This document shows positions 1 through 6,328 of a stretch of 14,822 nucleotides of DNA, piece by piece (the stretch's first letter is position 1; every line of letters starts with the position of its first letter). The stretch is from Rhodospirillaceae bacterium UBA6608. Lineage in GTDB: Bacteria > Pseudomonadota > Alphaproteobacteria > Rhodospirillales_A > Casp-alpha2. Location: positions 1 to 14,822 of the forward strand of contig DJHY01000007.1 in the NCBI GenBank assembly GCA_002433335.1. Reading direction: 5' to 3'. Position numbers and translations under genes: made by a program. Below the pieces are notes generated by a model. That model was not told the DNA's origin. It made no database searches and was given only the letters and a program-made list of their open reading frames with translations.

Positions 1-497
1 CGGCGGAACGGGCGAAGGATTTCCCAACCAACCCGGTCTACATCCTCGGCACCGGCGAGAGCGTCGAATCACGCATGGTTAGCCAGCTCGAAAGCTATAC
101 GAGCAGCCGCGCGTTCCGCGTCTCTTCCAAAAAGGCATTCGAGGAATCGGGCGTAAAGCATTCCGAGGTCGATCATCTGATGATCTACGACGCCTTTGCG
201 CATCTCCCGGTCTGGGGACTGGAAGATCTCGGCTTCTGCGAGCGAGGCGAAGGTCCGGATTTCATCTGGGACCGCAACACGGCCCCCGGTGGCAAACTGC
301 CGATGAACACATCCGGCGGCGGTCTCTCCTACACGCATACGGGCATGTACGGCATGTTCGCCCTGCAGGAGAGCATCCGTCAGATGCGCGGTATCGCTCC
401 GGCCCAAGTCGACGGCGCACAGATCGGCGTTTGCCAAGGCGTAGGCGGCATGTTCGCTGCGGCCGGAACCATCGTCTTCACTAACCAGGAGCCATAG
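1..497 (+). CDS. Thiolase family protein, SCP2-type (acetyl-CoA acetyltransferase-like), C-terminal part
   Basis: The reading frame is already open at the window edge (codons start at base 3) and ends at TAG 495-497, so only about the last 164 residues are present. Seen: the thiolase C-terminal lobe, with a DLGFCERGEGPDF stretch, the block NTSGGGLSYTHTGMYG that carries the conserved His, and a final VCQGVGGMFAAAGTIVF block with the Cys-x-Gly signature near the active site. This arrangement is typical of SCP2/SCPx-like thiolases, which make or cleave a C-C bond in acyl-CoA substrates in the cytoplasm, often in lipid, sterol or aromatic-acid breakdown. The substrate cannot be told from this fragment. 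The more usual HPGMYG is HTGMYG here. Leucine codons lean to CTC and no GGG glycine codon appears, unlike most genes downstream. The true start lies outside the window. Confidence 0.9.
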   Translation, partial: AERAKDFPTNPVYILGTGESVESRMVSQLESYTSSRAFRVSSKKAFEESGVKHSEVDHLMIYDAFAHLPVWGLEDLGFCERGEGPDFIWDRNTAPGGKLPMNTSGGGLSYTHTGMYGMFALQESIRQMRGIAPAQVDGAQIGVCQGVGGMFAAAGTIVFTNQEP

Positions 498-526
498 GAG
501 GCTTGCTGGCAAGGCGTGTACTGAAA

Positions 527-548
527 CCTCCCCCGGTATTAGGGGAGG
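527..548 (+). terminator. GC-rich hairpin after the thiolase gene, possible terminator
   Basis: CCTCCCC (527-533) and GGGGAGG (542-548) form a perfect 7-bp inverted repeat around an 8-base loop, 30 bases after the thiolase stop. No T-run follows, so it is not a classical intrinsic terminator. It could end thiolase transcription, pause polymerase, or protect the mRNA 3' end. Confidence 0.35.
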
Positions 549-563
549 GCCTTCACGCTTACG

Positions 564-594
564 TTGGTTGAACCGCCCGGGCGGTCGGGATACT
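564..594 (+). promoter_or_regulatory. Candidate promoter with a perfect 14-bp palindrome upstream of the oxidase gene
   Basis: ACCGCCCGGGCGGT at 572-585 is a perfect palindrome. It lies between a weak -35-like TTGAAC (568-573, overlapping its edge; TTGGTT at 564-569 is an alternative) and a -10-like GATACT (589-594), about 37 bases before the preferred ATG at 631. This position suits a repressor operator, such as a GntR-type site for a hydroxyacid catabolic gene. The match to promoter consensus is poor, and GC-rich palindromes occur by chance in such genomes, so this is inference. Confidence 0.3.
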
Positions 595-618
595 GTTACG
601 CTAATTAGTAGAGCATCT

Positions 619-623
619 GGGAG
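619..623 (+). promoter_or_regulatory. Ribosome binding site that decides the oxidase start
   Basis: GGGAG lies 7 bases before ATG 631. An upstream in-frame TTG at 568 has no comparable site and would place the candidate promoter and palindrome inside the gene, so 631 is preferred. Confidence 0.6.
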
Positions 624-630
624 CGCGCCC

Positions 631-2043
631 ATGTCTGCGGCCGCCAACGCGAATTTCAGCAACGAGAAAGTTGACGTTCCCGACTCTTTTGTCGCGGAAT
701 TGCGGGAGCTACTCGGCGACCGCGTGTCGACGTCAAAAGCGGTGCGCGAGCATCACGGCAACGCGGAGGATTACTTCCCCATCGCACCGCCAGACGCAGT
801 TTGTTTCGCCAACACAACGGAAGAAGTTGCGGAGATTGTAAAACTGTGCGCTCGCGACGCCATCCCCGTCATCCCATTTGGCACCGGAACTTCACTCGAA
901 GGTCACGTCCAGGCGCTGCGCGGCGGCATTACCATTGACGTCACGAACATGAACGAACTCCTCGACGTCAACGTCGAGGACCTCGATTGCCGCGTCCAGG
1001 CGGGCGTTACCCGCAAACAGTTGAACGAGAACCTCAGGGACACCGGACTGTTCTTCCCCATCGATCCGGGCGCAGATGCGTCCATAGGCGGCATGACCGC
1101 GACCCGCGCCAGCGGCACCAACGCCGTGCGCTACGGCACGATGCGCGAAAATGTCCTGGCCCTGACCGTGGTGATGGCCGACGGGCGGGTGATCCGCACC
1201 GCCCGCCGCGCCCGCAAGTCATCCGCCGGGTATGACCTGACGCGATTGTTCGTCGGCTCCGAAGGCACGTTGGGGGTGATCACCGAGATCACCCTGCGGC
1301 TCTACGGCATCCCCGAGGCGATCTTGTCCGCCGTCTGTCCTTTTCCCGATATGGAAAGCGCCGTCAACGCGGTGATCCTGACTATTCAGTCGGGCATTCC
1401 CGTGGCCCGGATCGAGCTTCTGGACGAAGCCCAGATGGACGCGGTGAACAAGTATTCGGGCCTGGATTACGCCTTGGCGCCGACCTTGTTCTTCGAATTC
1501 CACGGCAGCGACGCCGGGGTCCGCGAACAGGTCGAAAACGTCAAGGCCATCGCCGCCGACTTTGGCGCGGACGATTTCCAATGGGCGACCCGGCCCGAGG
1601 ACCGCAACAAGCTGTGGCAGGCCCGGCATGACGCTTATTACGCGGCCATCGCCCTGCGCCCAGGCTGCAAGGGCATCGCCACCGACGTCTGCGTGCCGAT
1701 TTCGCGCCTGGCCGATTGCATCCTGGAAACGCGCCGGGATATCGAGGCCGAGGGTCTATGCGCGCCCATCGTCGGCCATGTCGGCGACGGCAATTTCCAT
1801 GTAATTTTCGTGGTTGATCCGGACAAGCCGGAGGAAATGGAAACCGCCAAGCGGGTCAATGAACGCATGGTCATGCGGGCCATCGCCATGGAAGGGACCT
1901 GTACCGGGGAACATGGCGTCGGCTACGGCAAGATCGATTTCCTGACCGCCGAACACGGCGAGGCGTTGTCGGCCATGCGCGCGATCAAGCTGGCGCTGGA
2001 CCCCCTCAACATCATGAATCCGGGCAAGATTCTCAGCATTTAA
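631..2043 (+). CDS. FAD-binding D-lactate dehydrogenase (cytochrome)/GlcD-type 2-hydroxyacid oxidase
   Basis: A 470-residue flavoprotein of the family that oxidises D-lactate, glycolate or related D-2-hydroxyacids and passes electrons to the respiratory chain. Seen: an N-terminal PCMH-type FAD-binding domain (about 55-230) with PFGTGTSLEGH (82-92), DPGADASIGG (145-154) and GSEGTLGVITE (209-219). The C-terminal FAD-oxidase domain has HVGDGNFH (383-390) and GEHGVG (426-431), the His/Glu residues expected at the metal/substrate site, and ends with NPGKIL. Length is normal and no signal peptide is seen. A glycerate kinase follows 119 bases later on the same strand, which supports a role in hydroxyacid use. 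The substrate (D-lactate, glycolate or D-glycerate) is not fixed by sequence. Codon use changes abruptly inside the gene: all four lysines up to residue 129 are AAA and all ten from residue 196 on are AAG. Confidence 0.92.
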   Translation: MSAAANANFSNEKVDVPDSFVAELRELLGDRVSTSKAVREHHGNAEDYFPIAPPDAVCFANTTEEVAEIVKLCARDAIPVIPFGTGTSLEGHVQALRGGITIDVTNMNELLDVNVEDLDCRVQAGVTRKQLNENLRDTGLFFPIDPGADASIGGMTATRASGTNAVRYGTMRENVLALTVVMADGRVIRTARRARKSSAGYDLTRLFVGSEGTLGVITEITLRLYGIPEAILSAVCPFPDMESAVNAVILTIQSGIPVARIELLDEAQMDAVNKYSGLDYALAPTLFFEFHGSDAGVREQVENVKAIAADFGADDFQWATRPEDRNKLWQARHDAYYAAIALRPGCKGIATDVCVPISRLADCILETRRDIEAEGLCAPIVGHVGDGNFHVIFVVDPDKPEEMETAKRVNERMVMRAIAMEGTCTGEHGVGYGKIDFLTAEHGEALSAMRAIKLALDPLNIMNPGKILSI

Positions 2044-2150
2044 GGGCCCCCGCCGGGCGCGGTTCTGCCGAAGCGTGAAAAAGTCCCGACGAAAGGACCG
2101 CCAAGGCTTGGCATTCTTCCAGCCGTGCCGTAACCAGGGGGCAACAGATG

Positions 2151-2155
2151 GGAGG
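2151..2155 (+). promoter_or_regulatory. Ribosome binding site favouring the GTG start of the glycerate kinase
   Basis: GGAGG lies 7 bases before GTG 2163, close to ideal. The competing in-frame ATG at 2148 has only AGGGGG (2136-2141) before it, and using it would put this GGAGG inside the coding region. Confidence 0.5.
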
Positions 2156-2162
2156 ATCGACC

Positions 2163-3437
2163 GTGGACCCCGAAACCCTGCTTCGCGACATGTTCGCCGC
2201 CGCCGTTGCGGCGGCCCAGCCGGAAAAGCGTATTCCGTTGTTTTTGCCGACCCCGCCGGACCCGGCGACGGGCGGGCGGACGCTGGTGATCGGCGCGGGC
2301 AAGGCTTCCGCCGCCATGGCCAAGGCCTTCGAAGACCATTGGCCGGGCGAACTGTCGGGATTGGTGGTCACCCGCTACGGCTATGACGTGCCCTGCCGGC
2401 GGATCGAAACGGTCGAAGCCGCCCATCCCGTGCCCGACGCGGCGGGCGAGGCGGCGGCCCGGCGCATGCTGGAAATGGTTCAGGGACTGACGGAAAACGA
2501 CTTGGTCGTCTGTCTGATCTCCGGCGGCGGCTCGGCCCTGTTGTCGGCTCCGGCGGCGGGCCTGACCCTGGCCGACAAACAGGCCGTCAACCGCGAGCTT
2601 CTGCGCTGCGGTGCGACGATCCACGAAATGAACTGCCTGCGCAAACACCTGTCGGCGGTGAAGGGCGGGCGTCTTGCCGCCGCCGCCGCTCCGGCGCGGA
2701 TCGTCACCCTGCTGATTTCCGACGTGCCGGGCGACGATCCGGCGGTCATCGCCTCCGGCCCGACCGTGCCCGATCCGACGACCTATGACGATGCGCGGGC
2801 GATCGTCGCCAAATACGGCATCAAGCTGTCGGACGCGGTGCAGGCCGTCCTCGACGCCGGGGCCGACGAAACGCCCAAGCCAGACGATCCCGTATTCGAT
2901 CGGGTCGAAACCCATTTGATCGCCTTGCCGCAAGCCAGCCTGGAAGCCGCCGCCGAGGTCGCCGAGGCCGCCGGGGTGACGCCGGTGATCCTGGGCGATG
3001 CGTTGGAGGGCGAGGCCCGGGACTTGGGGGCGGAGCACGCCCAATTGGCCCGCGACACCGCCGCCGGGCGCGGTCCAGCGAAGGCCCCCTGTGTCCTGTT
3101 ATCGGGCGGGGAGACCACGGTGACGATCCGGGGCGACGGCGGGCGCGGCGGGCGCAATACGGAATATCTGTTGGGCATGGCGGTCGCCCTGGATGGTGCT
3201 GCGGACATTTACGGCATCGCCTGCGACACGGACGGGGTCGACGGTTCGGAAGACAACGCGGGGGCGGTGATCGGCCCGGACAGTCTGGTCCGCGCCCGCG
3301 CGGCGGGCCTGGACGCGCAGGCTTTGCTCGATGCCAACGACGCCTATGGTTTCTTCCAGGGTGTCGGTGATCTGGTCGAATGCGGGCCGACGCGGACCAA
3401 CGTCAACGATCTGCGGGCGATTTTGGTTCTGTCGTGA
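2163..3437 (+). CDS. ttuD: Glycerate 2-kinase, MOFRL family
   Basis: About 424 residues from GTG 2163, or 429 from the alternative ATG 2148. The family phosphorylates D-glycerate with ATP, usually giving 2-phosphoglycerate, and so links hydroxypyruvate, tartrate, glycolate or serine breakdown to lower glycolysis in the cytoplasm. Seen, numbered from GTG: an N-terminal Rossmann-like domain with GAGKAS (44-49, Lys 47 is the probable ATP/substrate contact) and SGGGSA (120-125). The C-terminal MOFRL domain (about 309-422) has SGGETTVTIRG, a GGRGGRN glycine loop, the acidic CDTDGVDGSEDN block (354-365) and the final PTRTNVND motif. Length is typical and nothing is broken. It lies 119 bases after the D-2-hydroxyacid oxidase with no clear terminator between them, so co-transcription is plausible. 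The symbol names the family; gckA/garK-type names are also used. Confidence 0.92.
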   Translation: MDPETLLRDMFAAAVAAAQPEKRIPLFLPTPPDPATGGRTLVIGAGKASAAMAKAFEDHWPGELSGLVVTRYGYDVPCRRIETVEAAHPVPDAAGEAAARRMLEMVQGLTENDLVVCLISGGGSALLSAPAAGLTLADKQAVNRELLRCGATIHEMNCLRKHLSAVKGGRLAAAAAPARIVTLLISDVPGDDPAVIASGPTVPDPTTYDDARAIVAKYGIKLSDAVQAVLDAGADETPKPDDPVFDRVETHLIALPQASLEAAAEVAEAAGVTPVILGDALEGEARDLGAEHAQLARDTAAGRGPAKAPCVLLSGGETTVTIRGDGGRGGRNTEYLLGMAVALDGAADIYGIACDTDGVDGSEDNAGAVIGPDSLVRARAAGLDAQALLDANDAYGFFQGVGDLVECGPTRTNVNDLRAILVLS

Positions 3438-3507
3438 CGCGGTAACCCGGATCGGCCACACTGTCGGGGTTCACTGCGCCCACGACCGTTGGAATCCGAG
3501 CACCATC

Positions 3508-6210
3508 ATGGCCCTGCCGCCGTCTTCTCCTGACAATCGCCCCTGGCATGCCGAGCCTTGGCAATCGGCGGCCAAGGAATTGGAAACGGATGTCGATGCG
3601 GGGCTGAGCGAGGCCGAGGCCGCCGCGCGATTGGCGCAATACGGTCCCAACGACCTGCCGCGACCCAAGCAGCCGGGCCTGCTATCCCTTTACCTGAACC
3701 AGTTCATCAATCCGCTGATCTATCTGTTGGCGGCGGCGGCGGTGGTATCGGTGATCATCGGCGAGGCCTCGGACGCCCTGTTCATCTTCGCCGTGCTGCA
3801 GGTCAATGCCCTGATCGGCACCTATCAAGAGTATCGCGCCCAGACCAGCGCCCAGGCCCTGGACAACTTGATCCGGGACCACGCCACCGTGTTGCGCGGC
3901 GGCGTGGCGCAGATGGCCGAGGGGCGGGACCTGGTCCCCGGCGACGTGGTGCGTTTGGAATCCGGTTCGCACGTGCCCGCCGACATGCGCTTGGTGCAGG
4001 CGGACTCCCTGCTGGTCGATGAGTCTCTGCTGACTGGGGAATCCGAGCCGGTGGTCAAGGATGCCGCCGCCGCCGTGGCTGAACAGGCCATGACCGGCGA
4101 CCGGGTGACAATGCTGCATGCCGCGACGGTGGTAGTCAGCGGCCGGGCGCTTGGGATCGTCACCGGGACGGCGATCCATACGGCCATCGGCAAGATTGCC
4201 GAACAACTGGCCGGGCGCGATGCCGTGCCCGCCCCATTGGTCGTACGCCTGGAACGGTTCACACGGATGCTCGGCTTCGTCACCGTCGCCGCCATTGCCT
4301 TGTTGGCCGTGGCGATGGTGCTGAAGGGTGCTCCGGTGGTCGAAATCTTCCTGGTTTCGGTCGCCTTGGCGGTCGCCGCCCTGCCCGAAGGCCTGCCGGT
4401 GGCGATCACCGTCGCGCTGTCTGTCGGCTGCCACCGCATGGCGGCGAACAACGTGATCGTTCGCTCCCTGCCCGCGGTCGAAGGCCTGGGGGCCTGCACC
4501 CTGATCGCCAGCGATAAGACAGGGACCCTGACCTGTAACGCCCTGACGGTGAAAAAGGTCGTGGTGCCGGGGCTGGGCGATTTCGAGGTGACCGGCGAGG
4601 GCTACAACGACGACGGCTCGGTCACCGCAGCCAGCGGGGCGATGACCGATGCGGATTGGCACGGCCTGCGCCGTCTGGCCGAGGCCGGAGCGCTGTGCAA
4701 CGAGGCCCAGTTGGAGCACAAGGACGGCAAATGGGAGCATTTCGGCGATACGGTCGATGTCGCTTTTCTGGCCCTCGCGGCCAAGGCCGGATTGTCCCGC
4801 GCCGGGCTGCTGGCCCGTTTGCCGCAAGAAGCCGCTATCGCTTATGAGCCGGCACGGCGATACGGCGCGTCGTTCAACCGATCTGAAGAGGGGCTTCAGG
4901 TTTTCGCCAAGGGCGCGTTCGAGGCGATCCTGCCCCTGTGCCGGTCGGCGGATCGGGCGGCGCTGACCGCGCAGGCGGAAGCCCTGGCCGCCCAGGGCTA
5001 TCGTGTCTTGGCCGTGGCCGGGGGCCAAGTGGACGGTGCGGTCGAAGACTTGAACGCAATCGATCATCTGGAGTTCCTGGGTTTCGTCGGTCTGATCGAC
5101 CCGCTGCGCCCCGAATCCCGCGAGGCCGTGGCCCGCTGCCGCCGCTCCGGCATCGACGTGCGCATGGTCACCGGCGACCATCCGGCGACGGCCCTGGCCA
5201 TTGCCCGCGACCTGGGTATCGCCGAAGGCGACCATGCGGTCGTGACCGGGCTCGAACTGCAGGCGCTGGCGGACGATCCCGAGGCCTTCGCCCGCGCCGT
5301 GGCCGATGCTTCGGTATTCGCCCGGGTCGACCCATTGCAGAAACTGGACATCGTGAAAGCGCTGCGGGCGCAGGGGCATTTCGTTGCGGTCACCGGCGAC
5401 GGCGTCAACGACGCCCCGGCGCTGAATGCCGCCGACATCGGGGTCGCCATGGGGGCGGGCGGCACGGACGTGGCCCGCGATACGGCGGACCTGATCCTGA
5501 CCGACGACAATTTCGCCTCCATCGTGAACGGGGTCGAACAGGGGCGGATCGCCTATGACAACGTGCGCAAGGTCGTGTACCTGCTGGTCTCGACCGGGGC
5601 CGCCGAGGTCGCACTGTTCTTTTTCGCCTTCATGGGCGATCTGCCGCTGCCGCTTTATGCGGTTCAGTTGCTCTGGCTCAATCTGGTGACCCAGGGCCTG
5701 CAGCACACCGCCCTGGCTTTCGAGGGGGCGGAGCCGGGGCTGCTGGATCGCGCGCCCCGTCCGCCGAACCAGCCGATTTTCGACCGCATCATGATTTCGC
5801 AGACCGTGGTCTCGGGCTTGTTCATGGGGGCGGTGGCCTATCTGTTCTTCGCCTGGATGTTGGATCAGGGCTGGGCCGAGACGGATGCGCGCAATGCTTT
5901 GCTGCTGCTGCTGGTCCTGTTCGAAAACGCCCATGTGTTCAATTGCCGGTCGGAACGGCGCTCGGCCTTTCAGGTGCCGCTGGCCGCGAATTGGCTGGTT
6001 GTCGGCGCTGTGGTCGTCAGCCAGGGCGCGCATATCCTGGCCATGCATTTGCCCGGATTCAGCGAGGTGCTGCGTGTCCAATCGGTAGAATTTTCGACAT
6101 GGTTGATCGTCGCGGTGATCGCTGCCTCGGTGATCCTGGTGATGGAATTGTTCAAGGTCGTCACGGCTATCGTTTGGCCGACCGGAAACAACGTGAAGAA
6201 TCAGCCGTAG
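3508..6210 (+). CDS. Cation-transporting P-type ATPase, type II (PEGLP)
   Basis: A 900-residue inner-membrane ion pump. Seen: an N-terminal cation-ATPase domain (about 10-80), the actuator-domain TGES (176-179), PEGLP in transmembrane helix 4 (293-297), the phosphorylated Asp 336 in DKTGTLT, KGA in the nucleotide domain (468-470), VTGDHP (554-559), TGDGVNDAP (629-637), and six hydrophobic C-terminal segments. By alignment with SERCA, the cation ligands Glu 294, Glu 700, Asn 725, Thr 728 and Glu 806 are kept. The positions matching SERCA Asn 768 and Asp 800 are Gly 697 and Gln 729, so the ion may not be Ca2+. ATG 3508 is chosen because the domain begins just after it; the longer frame back to 3331 runs through the kinase gene and encodes nothing domain-like. 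The ribosome site is weak (GAG, 7 bases upstream). It starts 70 bases after the kinase stop. Confidence 0.93.
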   Translation: MALPPSSPDNRPWHAEPWQSAAKELETDVDAGLSEAEAAARLAQYGPNDLPRPKQPGLLSLYLNQFINPLIYLLAAAAVVSVIIGEASDALFIFAVLQVNALIGTYQEYRAQTSAQALDNLIRDHATVLRGGVAQMAEGRDLVPGDVVRLESGSHVPADMRLVQADSLLVDESLLTGESEPVVKDAAAAVAEQAMTGDRVTMLHAATVVVSGRALGIVTGTAIHTAIGKIAEQLAGRDAVPAPLVVRLERFTRMLGFVTVAAIALLAVAMVLKGAPVVEIFLVSVALAVAALPEGLPVAITVALSVGCHRMAANNVIVRSLPAVEGLGACTLIASDKTGTLTCNALTVKKVVVPGLGDFEVTGEGYNDDGSVTAASGAMTDADWHGLRRLAEAGALCNEAQLEHKDGKWEHFGDTVDVAFLALAAKAGLSRAGLLARLPQEAAIAYEPARRYGASFNRSEEGLQVFAKGAFEAILPLCRSADRAALTAQAEALAAQGYRVLAVAGGQVDGAVEDLNAIDHLEFLGFVGLIDPLRPESREAVARCRRSGIDVRMVTGDHPATALAIARDLGIAEGDHAVVTGLELQALADDPEAFARAVADASVFARVDPLQKLDIVKALRAQGHFVAVTGDGVNDAPALNAADIGVAMGAGGTDVARDTADLILTDDNFASIVNGVEQGRIAYDNVRKVVYLLVSTGAAEVALFFFAFMGDLPLPLYAVQLLWLNLVTQGLQHTALAFEGAEPGLLDRAPRPPNQPIFDRIMISQTVVSGLFMGAVAYLFFAWMLDQGWAETDARNALLLLLVLFENAHVFNCRSERRSAFQVPLAANWLVVGAVVVSQGAHILAMHLPGFSEVLRVQSVEFSTWLIVAVIAASVILVMELFKVVTAIVWPTGNNVKNQP

Positions 6211-6273
6211 GGCGATAGTTTTCCACGGAAATAGGGCCTTTCGTTCTATGGCAATGGCCGCCTGATCGCCCTA
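6208..6273 (+). repeat. 9-bp inverted repeat spanning the ATPase stop and the following intergenic region
   Basis: TAGGGCGAT (6208-6216, starting with the ATPase stop codon) and ATCGCCCTA (6265-6273) are perfect reverse complements 48 bases apart. A small inner repeat TTTCC-AC-GGAAA lies between them. In RNA this could form a long-loop structure at the ATPase 3' end. There is no T-run. It may act as a terminator or mRNA stabiliser, or be chance. Confidence 0.3.
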
Positions 6274-6328
6274 CACTGCCGCGCAAACGCTCCGTCAGGG
6301 GGCAACGATGCACCACCGGATATAAACA

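Noticed and set aside
568..630. N-terminal extension of the oxidase from TTG 568
   Set aside because: The extra 21 residues resemble no part of the family, the TTG has no good ribosome site, and ATG 631 has GGGAG at 7 bases.
2101..2111. Palindrome CCAAGGCTTGG between the oxidase and kinase genes
   Set aside because: The central gap is one base, so no stable hairpin can form, and there is no T-run; probably chance.
3331..3507. N-terminal extension of the P-type ATPase overlapping the kinase gene
   Set aside because: The extension reads through kinase coding sequence in another frame and is not domain-like; the ATPase domain begins right after ATG 3508.
3438..3507. Possible AACCC/GGGTT hairpin after the kinase gene
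   Set aside because: Only five pairs with a long loop and no T-run; too weak to call a terminator.
3682..6081. Long open frame on the minus strand opposite the P-type ATPase (about 799 codons)
   Set aside because: The plus strand carries every P-type ATPase motif; the antisense translation is rich in His, Gln, Arg and Gly with no domain, as expected from GC-rich codon shadowing.
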